Of a DNA stretch of 64,000 nt, positions 9,313 through 17,464 are shown piece after piece (the stretch's first letter is position 1; the number at the start of each line of letters is the position of its first letter). A program made the translations under genes and the position numbers. Origin of the DNA: Myxococcaceae bacterium (GTDB lineage: Bacteria > Myxococcota > UBA727 > JABDBI01); NCBI GenBank assembly GCA_016000045.1, contig JAECQY010000009.1:1-64000 (forward strand). The letters run 5' to 3'. The notes beneath the pieces were generated by a model. The model worked only from the letters and a program-made list of their open reading frames with translations, was not told the DNA's origin and searched no databases.

Positions 9313-10449
9313 ATGATAATTTCATTTTTTACAACCTGTATTGGAAATGGTCCGATAGTTAAAAATAATTATAAAACATATAAATATTTTAAAAATAATT
9401 TCAATAAAGATTTAAAATGTCATTATGTCACAACAGAGGAGCATCCTCACTGGAAAGATGTTGAGATTGTTGATGTGGAAATATTCAATTTAAAATCAAA
9501 AAAGGCTGTAACGATGCTTCTAAAGTATTGGTGCTATGTGAGACGAGAGAAACCAACGTTTGTTGTGGCCTCAGGGCCTCTTCAATCGATGATAGCCTTG
9601 CTGGTTCGTTTGGTTTTTCGAGGAAAAGAAAAAATAATAGTCAATAATCACACGGTAATGTCAATATTTTTAGAAGAACAAAAAACATTTATAGATCGAA
9701 AATTATTGAAATATATTATTATGTTTTTATATCAATTTTCAGATTTAATTTTGGCTATTTCGAAAGATGTTGCTGAAGATTTAGAAAGATTTTTGAAATT
9801 GCCGAATGGAACAGTGATGGTTGCTTATAATCCTAGTTATGATGAAAAAATATTGAGCCTTCGCTCTGAAAAAAATTCTCATAAGTGGTTTTTAGAAGGA
9901 AGAACAGTTGTGATTACAGCGGCTAGACTGTCTCCTGAAAAAGATATTTCAACATTGCTCAAATCATTTGAAATACTTAGGAAAAAATTTGATTGCAGGC
10001 TGCTTATTTTAGGCAGAGGAGAGCTTCTGGAGCAATTAAAGAATGAAGCTCGTTTATTAGCAATAGAGCCGTGGGTTGATTTTGTTGGATTTGTGCCAAA
10101 CCCATTCAGTTACTTTGCTAGAGCTTCGGTTTTTGTTTTAAGTTCAGTTTATGAGGGATTCGGAAACGTGTTAATTGAAGCACTGGCTTGTAATTGCCCG
10201 TGTGTAGCGACAAGATGCCCCGGAGGACCCAGGGAAATATTGGACGATGGGCGCTATGGGTTGCTGGTAGAGGTTGGCAATGCTCGCGCTATGGCGGATG
10301 CAATTGAAAGGCAAATTAGCATGCCCAATCGAGATGGTATTCAAAACAGAGCCTCTGAGTTTTCAGTAGAAAATACACGAGCTGTATTAGGAATGACGCT
10401 ATGGGCAAAGCTCCGAATGAAGAGAAGCAGTATAGGCGAAGGTTGTTGA
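9313..10449 (+). CDS. Family 4 glycosyltransferase
   Basis: 378 residues with a GT-B fold. The C-terminal donor-binding half is clear: TAARLSPEKDISTLLKSF, LLILGRGELLEQLK, WVDFVGFVPNPF and the E-x7-E motif EGFGNVLIEAL, followed by CPGGPREIL. The N-terminal acceptor half is divergent and AT-rich. It resembles GalNAc and N-acetylhexosamine transferases of the PglA/PglH type, but the sugar cannot be assigned. The next glycosyltransferase frame opens 49 bases before this stop, or at a TTG only 7 bases before it, so translation is coupled. Confidence 0.87.
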   Translation: MIISFFTTCIGNGPIVKNNYKTYKYFKNNFNKDLKCHYVTTEEHPHWKDVEIVDVEIFNLKSKKAVTMLLKYWCYVRREKPTFVVASGPLQSMIALLVRLVFRGKEKIIVNNHTVMSIFLEEQKTFIDRKLLKYIIMFLYQFSDLILAISKDVAEDLERFLKLPNGTVMVAYNPSYDEKILSLRSEKNSHKWFLEGRTVVITAARLSPEKDISTLLKSFEILRKKFDCRLLILGRGELLEQLKNEARLLAIEPWVDFVGFVPNPFSYFARASVFVLSSVYEGFGNVLIEALACNCPCVATRCPGGPREILDDGRYGLLVEVGNARAMADAIERQISMPNRDGIQNRASEFSVENTRAVLGMTLWAKLRMKRSSIGEGC

Positions 10450-11552
10450 GTAGACATATTGTACTGGTGATTCCAGACCTTGGAAAAGCGGGCGCTGAAC
10501 GAATATTGACTACTTACGCCAATCATTGGGTATCTGTCGGATATAAAGTCACGATTATTTTATTAATTAAAGACGCTCGAATAGAATATAAATTAAATAA
10601 GAAAATAAAATTACTAATAATTCCTATTTTAAAATATTTTAAATTAAAAATAATTGATTCTGTTTTCTCGTGGTTTTGTATTTTTAAGTTGAGAAAAGCG
10701 ATTGTAGCGCTAAGTCCATGTATTGTTATTTCTTTTATGGTTGATCTGGAATCTATTATTGCGTTGAGTGGACTTGATGTTCCTTTGATTGTTTCGTTGC
10801 ATGCGGATCCCGTGTATCGAGATTCAAAAACAAAACTATATAGAAAAATTTTAATTAAATTGTTTTATCATAATGCGTTTAAAATTCACTTGTTAACGGA
10901 TTCTGCCGCGAATTTCTTTAATTACCTAAAAAATGTTTTGGTAATCCCCAATCCTGTCAATCGAGCAAAGGTTGAAAAATTAGAGCTCATATTCCCTTGT
11001 CGTAAACTGGTTTCTATCGGTCAACTCATACCTTCAAAGAGATTCGATATCTTGATAGAAGCATTCAGTAGAGTTCTGAGTCAATTTGAAGACCTTCGTC
11101 TTGAAATCTATGGAGAAGGCCCCGAACGAAATGCTTTAGAGCAACTAATCGATCATCTGAAGCTAAAAAGTAGAGTATTCTTGCCCGGGATACGAGATGA
11201 TATAGACTCCTTGCTTTTTAATAGCGATATATTTGTTTCTTCATCGGAGACAGAGAGCTTTGGTATGGCTGTATGCGAGGCAATGGCTGTTGGTTGTGTA
11301 GTTGTAGGTTCAAACTGCTCTGGGCTTAATGATGTCATTCAAGATAGAGTCAACGGACGTTTGTTTAATGTGGGGAGTGTAGATCATCTGTCTAAGATTC
11401 TTATCGAGCTTCTTTCCGATCAAAACCAATGCAGACTATTATCTAAAAATGCAAAAAAAATTGTTGATCGATTTAGCAGCGAAAAAGTATTCAAACTGTG
11501 GGATACAGTGTTTTTAGAAGCAGGTTTTATCAAACCCGTTGCTTTGATGTAA
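10401..11552 (+). CDS. Family 4 glycosyltransferase
   Basis: 383 residues from the first ATG, which lies inside the preceding gene. A TTG at 10443, just before the conserved start HIVLVIPDLGKAGAERIL, may be the true start. GT-B fold motifs: VSIGQLIPSKRFDILIEAF, LEIYGEGPERNALEQLI, FLPGIRDDI and ETESFGMAVCEAMAVG with the E-x7-E pair. The composition in the first half is very AT-rich (runs of Lys, Ile and Asn), as in the two genes before it, which suggests these three arrived together. It is followed after four bases by an asparagine-synthase gene. The sugar specificity is unknown. Confidence 0.85.
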   Translation: MGKAPNEEKQYRRRLLSRHIVLVIPDLGKAGAERILTTYANHWVSVGYKVTIILLIKDARIEYKLNKKIKLLIIPILKYFKLKIIDSVFSWFCIFKLRKAIVALSPCIVISFMVDLESIIALSGLDVPLIVSLHADPVYRDSKTKLYRKILIKLFYHNAFKIHLLTDSAANFFNYLKNVLVIPNPVNRAKVEKLELIFPCRKLVSIGQLIPSKRFDILIEAFSRVLSQFEDLRLEIYGEGPERNALEQLIDHLKLKSRVFLPGIRDDIDSLLFNSDIFVSSSETESFGMAVCEAMAVGCVVVGSNCSGLNDVIQDRVNGRLFNVGSVDHLSKILIELLSDQNQCRLLSKNAKKIVDRFSSEKVFKLWDTVFLEAGFIKPVALM

Positions 11553-11556
11553 GTAT

Positions 11557-13419
11557 ATGTGCGGTATATTGGGTGTCGTATTTGAGTCGGATTTGGGTCG
11601 AATGGATATTCAGGCTGCGCTGAAATCCATATTGCATCGAGGTCCTGACTTCAGCCATTACTTGGCGGGCGAAGATTATGCATTGGGGCACAATCGGCTG
11701 TCTATTTTAGATCTTAGCTCAGCTGCTTCTCAACCAATGTCAGATTCTTTAGGGTCTGTTACGATTGTCTATAATGGAGAGATTTACAATCATGCGATGC
11801 TACGAGAGCAATTGGAGATAAAGGGCTGTAAATTTACGACTCGTTCAGATACGGAAGTGATCCTTCATGGTTATCTTGCTTGGGGTGAATCTGTATTTGA
11901 GCGCCTGGAAGGCATGTTTGCGATTGGGATCTACGACCGTCGGCTTGAACAATTGATTTTAGTCCGAGATCGCTCGGGTGAAAAACCACTGTTCTACGCT
12001 TCTAAAGGCGAGAGCCTTTGCTTTGCTTCAGAGATTAAAGCGATTGTCCGTTCTGGTTTTATAAGCCCTTCGTTTGATTCTAAAAAACTCTCATTTCTGC
12101 TTACTTTTGGCTATGTTCCAGCTCCCTATACGCTTTATGATGGCATTCAACAGCTTCCACCAGCTTCCGTGCTAAAATTGAAGCGAGGTCAATTGCCTAA
12201 AGTACAGTGCTACTGGCAGACGCCATTGGCTCGAGTCAAAAAATCAAACCAGAGTGTTGAAGAAGTCAAGCGTGAAGTCAGGCGCTTAATCGATTTAGCC
12301 GTAACCGCGAGATTGGAGGCAGATGTTCCTCTCGGGGCGTTTTTATCGGGTGGTATCGACTCCAGTATTATTGTTGCATTAATGAGTCAGAAATTAGGAA
12401 AGCAGCTGCAAACATTCAGTATTGGATTCTCTGGAGATTCTCGCTTCGATGAGACATTTTATGCTCGCTTGGTAGCCAAAAAGTTCGATACCGAGCATAC
12501 TGAATATATTTTAACACCAGCCTCGTTTGAATTAATTGAGAAACTTGTAGAACATCATGATGGACCTTTTGGAGATTCATCTGCGATTCCAACCTATATG
12601 GTATCCAAGCTTGCGAGGCAGAGCGTAACAGTGGCTTTAACGGGTGATGGTGGAGATGAGCTATTTTGCGGTTATCCACGGTTTATAGCCGGAAAGTGGA
12701 CTGAGTTTGTTCCCGAGTGGATGAGGATGGTTTCTGCGAGGCATTTCGGATCATTGGCAGAGGGAAGCCGGGGTCTGTTAGGGAGATTGAAGCGATTTGT
12801 AGCAATCTCTGGATTGCCTTTGCCGCAGAGAATGTCTGCTTGGACTTCTTACTTTCACAGATTAGATGCGATTCTTAAGCCAGAAATTCTGAGCAAGATG
12901 TCTGTCGATGATCCTCGTATCTGGAGTTGCGGTCTATTATCGGATACAGATAGCCAAGATGTGCTGGGGCAGATACTCGCACATAATTTTAAATCTTACC
13001 TTCCCTGTGATCTTCTAGTGAAAGCAGACCGATCTTCGATGGCGCAGGGTTTGGAATTAAGGTCGCCGTTTTTGGATACGAAGTTAATCGAATATGCTGC
13101 AACAATTCCTGCAAGCATGTTGCACCATGGATATGATACCAAATGGATTCTCAAGCAAGCGTTTTCAGATTTGCTGCCTCAGGCCATCTTAACTCGGGAA
13201 AAAATGGGTTTTGGCATGCCTTTAGCGGCTTGGTTTAGAGAGGACCTTTCGGGCTATTTACAAGATTATTTGATTGCCGGTAGTCCGCTTATCTATGCTT
13301 ATCTGAACAAAAGTTATGTTGAAGCACTTGTGAATCAGCACATCGCTCGATCTTATGACCATAGTTCGAGTCTCTGGCTATTATTAACGCTTGAGATTTG
13401 GCTCAGAAACCTGAAATGA
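11557..13419 (+). CDS. Asparagine synthase (glutamine-hydrolysing)-like amidotransferase, copy 1
   Basis: 620 residues. It begins MCGILGV, so Cys2 is the class II glutaminase nucleophile after Met removal. NGEIYNH and RSDTEV are glutaminase landmarks. The synthetase domain has the ATP-binding PP-loop SGGIDSS about residue 267 and LTGDGGDELFCGY about 367, both needed for AMP-ester formation on a carboxylate. The family makes asparagine, but members inside glycan clusters (WbpS, AsnB-like) are thought to amidate uronic acids or other carboxylates in surface polysaccharides. A second homologue lies in the same operon, which supports the glycan role. The next gene overlaps its end by 22 bases. 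Confidence 0.88.
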   Translation: MCGILGVVFESDLGRMDIQAALKSILHRGPDFSHYLAGEDYALGHNRLSILDLSSAASQPMSDSLGSVTIVYNGEIYNHAMLREQLEIKGCKFTTRSDTEVILHGYLAWGESVFERLEGMFAIGIYDRRLEQLILVRDRSGEKPLFYASKGESLCFASEIKAIVRSGFISPSFDSKKLSFLLTFGYVPAPYTLYDGIQQLPPASVLKLKRGQLPKVQCYWQTPLARVKKSNQSVEEVKREVRRLIDLAVTARLEADVPLGAFLSGGIDSSIIVALMSQKLGKQLQTFSIGFSGDSRFDETFYARLVAKKFDTEHTEYILTPASFELIEKLVEHHDGPFGDSSAIPTYMVSKLARQSVTVALTGDGGDELFCGYPRFIAGKWTEFVPEWMRMVSARHFGSLAEGSRGLLGRLKRFVAISGLPLPQRMSAWTSYFHRLDAILKPEILSKMSVDDPRIWSCGLLSDTDSQDVLGQILAHNFKSYLPCDLLVKADRSSMAQGLELRSPFLDTKLIEYAATIPASMLHHGYDTKWILKQAFSDLLPQAILTREKMGFGMPLAAWFREDLSGYLQDYLIAGSPLIYAYLNKSYVEALVNQHIARSYDHSSSLWLLLTLEIWLRNLK

Positions 13420-14633
13420 TAATCTATGTGTCACAGGATGGTTTGACGGATCACATCGGTCAATCTCAGGTGGTGCCATATTTGATTGGTTTAGCGAAGT
13501 TGGGTTACCAATTGCACATTGTCAGTGCAGAAAAAGAGGGGCGGGAGCAGTGCATTCAGGAACATGCGGCTAAGCTATCAAAAGCTGGAATCGCATGGAC
13601 AAGAACAAAGTATTCAAATCGTATTCAGATATTTGATCAATTTCGTACTCAATGCCGACTCTACATGGCAGTTCGAAGATTGATTCAAAATAATAATGTT
13701 GAATTTCTTCATTGTCGCAGTCACCCGGCAGCAATTATCGGTTTTTTATTGAAAAAAAGATTTAGAATTAAATATATTTTTGATTTCCGAGATTTTTATG
13801 CCGATTGTGGCATTGAAAAATCGATAATTATCTCGCGTATGATTTATTTGTTAATTAAAAAATTAGAACCTTTGATGCTAAATAAGTCAGACTATATTGT
13901 TTGCTTAACGGAGCGTTCGCGCGAGATTTTGGTTCAGCAATACCCGAGTTTAATCGCCAAAAAATTTCAAACGATTCCATGTTGTGCAGATTTTACTCAT
14001 TTTGATCCACAAGGAGTGTCAACAGATAGAGTGGAACAGATCCGTAAAGAACTAAAATTTTCAGAGCATGATTTCATTCTGGTCTATCTTGGAAGCCTTG
14101 GTTTCGATTACTTGCTTTCTGAAATGTTATATTTATTTAAAGAATTGATTAAAATTAATGATAAATCAAATTTTTTATTCATATTAAATAATGGATTTGA
14201 AGCAGTCGAAAGAGAGGCAAATCGGCTTAGCTTGCCTTTGGAGAAGATTCAGTCTGTTTCGGTTCAGCGTGCTGAAATTCCAGATTATTTGGCCCTTGCA
14301 GATATGTCCGTTGTCTTTATTCGTTCTTCGCTATCCAAAGCGGGTTGTTCTCCAACCAAACTAGCGGAGTTATTTGCGAGCAATATACCGGTGATTGCGA
14401 ATGCTGGAGTTGGGGATCTGGATGCGATTATCGATCCTGAGCAAAATGGATCGGTTTTGGTAAAAGATTTCTCACCTGCAGCGCTTCGAACAGCTTTGAT
14501 TGAATTGCTTGAAATGAGAACCCGTAAAGTTTCCATCAGGAAAAATAGTTTTAGCTATTCCTTGGAAACAGGGGTCTCTCTCTATGCGGGTGTCTATGCG
14601 AAACTATTGGAGGATGAATGCTTAATATCGTGA
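13398..14633 (+). CDS. Family 4 glycosyltransferase
   Basis: 411 residues. The N-terminal acceptor domain begins MIIYVSQDGLTDHIGQSQV, a pattern common in GT4 enzymes of capsule clusters, and continues with HCRSHPAAIIGFLLKK and FDFRDFYAD. The donor-binding half carries LVYLGSLGFDYLLSEML and then ADMSVVFIRSSLSKAGCSPTK, where the usual E-x7-E is replaced by a K-A-G-C-S-P-T-K-L-A-E arrangement seen in a subgroup of these enzymes. The gene overlaps the asparagine synthase before it by 22 bases and the CofD-like gene after it by 16. Sugar donor and acceptor are unknown. Confidence 0.8.
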   Translation: MAQKPEMIIYVSQDGLTDHIGQSQVVPYLIGLAKLGYQLHIVSAEKEGREQCIQEHAAKLSKAGIAWTRTKYSNRIQIFDQFRTQCRLYMAVRRLIQNNNVEFLHCRSHPAAIIGFLLKKRFRIKYIFDFRDFYADCGIEKSIIISRMIYLLIKKLEPLMLNKSDYIVCLTERSREILVQQYPSLIAKKFQTIPCCADFTHFDPQGVSTDRVEQIRKELKFSEHDFILVYLGSLGFDYLLSEMLYLFKELIKINDKSNFLFILNNGFEAVEREANRLSLPLEKIQSVSVQRAEIPDYLALADMSVVFIRSSLSKAGCSPTKLAELFASNIPVIANAGVGDLDAIIDPEQNGSVLVKDFSPAALRTALIELLEMRTRKVSIRKNSFSYSLETGVSLYAGVYAKLLEDECLIS

Positions 14634-15865
14634 TATTGAACGGTGGTCGTGGAGCGAGTGCTCTCATTCCAAAGCTGTTGGAGCACAGAAATTTTCGAGT
14701 AACATCGGTAGTCAATGCATACGACGATGGAAAATCCACCGGCGAGATTAGAAAGTTTTTTTCTATGCTGGGCCCATCCGATATTCGTAAGGTTCAAGAA
14801 CTAATGTTGAGTCAAGACGAACCCGACTACGAATCCTGTCTTCGGCTCTTTCAGTATCGATTTCCAAACAATGCTTCTAGAGTCGATGCGCTCGCTCATC
14901 TTGAACGTTTTGCTGCCGGCCAAGATCTCTGTTTGGTTGGACTCGAATTTAATAACTCCATTGTCTACAAAGCACTGAAACGGTTTGTCGCTGAATTTTT
15001 GAAGGGTCTTCAGGTCGCAGAACAATTCTTATCTCAAGAACTTGAATTCGCAGATTGCTCAATGATGAACTGTTTGTATGCCGGTGCGTTCCTTGTTTTT
15101 AACCGAGACCTGGAGCGAACCACGCTTTTTATGGATCGGTTGTTTCGCCTACGAGGCTCAGTGCTTGCGACAAATAGCGAAAATAAAAAGCTAGTAGGGC
15201 TCAGAGCCAATGGGGAGTTTTTATGCTGCGAAGCCGAGATTGTCGAGCTTCGTTCCAATGTTAAACTCGAACAAGTCTACCTTCTAGAACCCTACTTGGA
15301 CTATGCACCATTGAAAGGCTTCTCGAGAAGCGATTTGAAATACTATCTTGAGACTCACAATAGTCATGTTGAGATCTCGGGCAGCGTCAAATTAGCACTC
15401 GCTCAAGCAGATATTATCATTTATTCACCGGGTACTCAGCACTCATCACTCTATCCAACGTACATGTCTTTTGGGTTGGCGGATGTGATCGCGGAAAATC
15501 GTTCTGCTTATAAAGTTTTGATTCCAAACATTGGTGCAGACTATGAGACTCCCAATTACGCTGTTTCAGATTATATTCTAGGAAGCTATCAATATTTAAG
15601 TTTAGGAACGCAAAGAATCTGTCAAATGTCTGATTTTTTTAGTGTAATTTTGGTGAGCCATTCTTCTCAAAAAGAGGATTCGAGCTATGTTCCTTACGAT
15701 GAAGAAGAGTGCCAGAGATTTGGTGTTCCGCTTATGGTGGATGATTTCGAATCGAGCAGCGCTTCTGGAAAGCACAACGGAGAAAAGACGGTAAAAGCCA
15801 TACTGGCCTCTTACGAGTCTGCAATCATGCTTAGTGAAGTTGAACGATGCTGCCTAAAACGTTAG
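14618..15865 (+). CDS. CofD/YvcK-family protein in a glycan operon
   Basis: 415 residues. The N-terminus ILNGGRGASALIPKLL is a Rossmann-like glycine-rich loop, followed by NAYDDGKSTGEIRKFF and MLGPSDIRKV, which match the VADDGGSSGRLR and PPGDIR motifs of the YvcK/CofD family. The later IIYSPGTQHSSLYPTY matches the conserved GPGS/T-x-YTS segment. CofD transfers a phospho-lactyl or phosphoenolpyruvyl group from a guanosine-activated donor onto the F420 precursor; YvcK binds UDP-sugars. A copy inside a surface-glycan operon is unlikely to serve F420. Two genes downstream is a MobA/GlmU-like nucleotidyltransferase, the fold of CofC, the activating partner of CofD. A phosphodiester-forming role on the glycan is an inference. 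It overlaps both neighbours. Confidence 0.75.
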   Translation: MLNIVILNGGRGASALIPKLLEHRNFRVTSVVNAYDDGKSTGEIRKFFSMLGPSDIRKVQELMLSQDEPDYESCLRLFQYRFPNNASRVDALAHLERFAAGQDLCLVGLEFNNSIVYKALKRFVAEFLKGLQVAEQFLSQELEFADCSMMNCLYAGAFLVFNRDLERTTLFMDRLFRLRGSVLATNSENKKLVGLRANGEFLCCEAEIVELRSNVKLEQVYLLEPYLDYAPLKGFSRSDLKYYLETHNSHVEISGSVKLALAQADIIIYSPGTQHSSLYPTYMSFGLADVIAENRSAYKVLIPNIGADYETPNYAVSDYILGSYQYLSLGTQRICQMSDFFSVILVSHSSQKEDSSYVPYDEEECQRFGVPLMVDDFESSSASGKHNGEKTVKAILASYESAIMLSEVERCCLKR

Positions 15866-16740
15866 CAATCATTGTTACCCACAATCGGAAAAAGCTTCTG
15901 GAGCGATGCCTTGAGCACGTTCAGAATCAGCTACGCGAACCGGATGCTTTGATGGTCATTGACAACGGGAGCACGGATGGAACTTCAGAGATGCTTGCTG
16001 AGAGTGAGATCCCTTTCATTCGCCAAGACAACCTTGGGTCTGCTGGAGGTTGGCACCGCGGCATTCAATATGCTTTAGAGAATCAATATGAAGCCATCTG
16101 GCTTATGGACGATGATGGATTTCCAGGGGATGGATCTCTCGATCAGTTGAAGAATAGCCTTAATCCGACAGTGGCTTGTGTGTCATCGGTTGTGGTGAAA
16201 GAAAACAGACCTAACGAATTTGTTTTTCCGTACCCTCTATTTCAGAATGGGCGTATGAGGCTAAAAAAAATACAGACTTTAAGTCAACTTAAAAGTGTGG
16301 CAAACGGCCAATTCTATCCCATGGTACATCTGTTTAATGGTGCTTTGATTCCTGTAAAAGCGATTCTCTCTGTTGGCAATGTAAACGCTCAATATTTTAT
16401 GTTCGGCGAAGAGGTTGATTACTACTTTCGGTTGAAAAAATACGGTGAAGTCAAATCCGTTTTGGCAGCAATCCATTACCATCCAAGTGTTTCAGAAAGA
16501 TCTTATTCTTTGGAGAAAATTTACTATTACGCAAAAAATACTTTGATTATCAATCGAAAATATCGAGGATCCTATTGGGTTCGATTTTTGATGATGTTTG
16601 TAGTCGTATTATTTCGAACAGCTTATCGAAATGGAGTTTGGACTGTTATTGGTTTGCTATTGGGTATGAAAAATAGGCTGCTCTATCGAGCCATTGTGCG
16701 AGGTTTCAAAAACCAATTGGGCAAAGATTTTGATGCGTAA
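15847..16740 (+). CDS. Family 2 glycosyltransferase, galactofuranosyl/rhamnosyl-transferase-like
   Basis: 297 residues. The GT-A domain starts LAIIVTHNRKKLLERCLEH and has MVIDNGSTDGTSEML, DNLGSAGGWHRGI and the metal site WLMDDDGFPGD about residue 89. The N-x-G-x-(A/G)GG pattern and D-D-D motif resemble galactofuranosyltransferase GlfT and rhamnosyltransferases such as WbbL. A short hydrophobic segment about residues 240-275 may anchor it to the membrane. It overlaps the CofD-like gene before it by 19 bases and the nucleotidyltransferase after it by 8. The sugar is not determinable. Confidence 0.85.
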   Translation: MLPKTLAIIVTHNRKKLLERCLEHVQNQLREPDALMVIDNGSTDGTSEMLAESEIPFIRQDNLGSAGGWHRGIQYALENQYEAIWLMDDDGFPGDGSLDQLKNSLNPTVACVSSVVVKENRPNEFVFPYPLFQNGRMRLKKIQTLSQLKSVANGQFYPMVHLFNGALIPVKAILSVGNVNAQYFMFGEEVDYYFRLKKYGEVKSVLAAIHYHPSVSERSYSLEKIYYYAKNTLIINRKYRGSYWVRFLMMFVVVLFRTAYRNGVWTVIGLLLGMKNRLLYRAIVRGFKNQLGKDFDA

Positions 16741-17464
16741 AATGGGAGGCCTTATTGCGGCTGCAGGTAGAGGCTCTCGATCGGGTTTATCGTACCCCAA
16801 GACACTTTTTCTGGTAGATGGAAAACCGATACTGGTGCGTATCATCGAGCTGATGTCTCCTGTCGTTGATTCTATTACAGTCATCGTCAGTCCAAAGGGA
16901 GAATCGGCTATAAAAAATTGTTTGACTGCACAAGGTCTGGGCGCAGATTTAGTTGTTCAACCGCGCCCACAAGGGATGGGAGATGCGGTGCTGAAATTTT
17001 TGGAATCAACCAACTACGAATCAACAGAAGATATTCTACTGATTTGGGGAGATATTCCATTTATTCAGAGTGAAACGATCAATAGGCTTGTTCAAGCACA
17101 CGCACAAAATTGCAACGACTTCACTTTCGTGACTCAGTATGTGCAATCCGCTTATACTTTGGTTGAACGAGATGCCTACGGGAGCGTTACCGGAGTGATT
17201 GAAACGCGAGAGGCGGGGGTTCTAAATCCCGCTCAAGGGGAAAGAGATATCGGTTTATTTCTGTTTAGCAAAGAAGTTGTTCTTTCGATGCTACAGAAAG
17301 AACTTTCTAAAAAGTATGGAAAAATAACCAGAGAGCATAGTTTTTTATATGTTGTTGAGCATTTAGTATCGAATGGCTTTCGCGTCCAGAGTCTTCCGAT
17401 TGCGCAGGATATCGAATTACTCTCGCTGAATTGTATCAAGGATCTTGAGCGATGTGCGGTTTAA
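16733..17464 (+). CDS. MobA/GlmU-like nucleotidyltransferase
   Basis: 243 residues from the ATG at 16733; a GTG at 16694 would extend it into the preceding gene and is less likely. The N-terminus GGLIAAAGRGSRSGLSYPK is the nucleotide-binding loop of NTP transferases, with the conserved Lys following. Other landmarks are VQPRPQGMGDAVL (compare GlmU LGTAHA) and LIWGDIPFI, the metal-binding Asp in the GDxP pattern. It lacks the left-handed helix domain of GlmU, so it would activate a sugar phosphate or other phosphate compound only. It lies between a GT2 gene and the second asparagine synthase. With the CofD-like protein nearby it could be a CofC-like activating enzyme; this is inference. Confidence 0.82.
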   Translation: MRKMGGLIAAAGRGSRSGLSYPKTLFLVDGKPILVRIIELMSPVVDSITVIVSPKGESAIKNCLTAQGLGADLVVQPRPQGMGDAVLKFLESTNYESTEDILLIWGDIPFIQSETINRLVQAHAQNCNDFTFVTQYVQSAYTLVERDAYGSVTGVIETREAGVLNPAQGERDIGLFLFSKEVVLSMLQKELSKKYGKITREHSFLYVVEHLVSNGFRVQSLPIAQDIELLSLNCIKDLERCAV

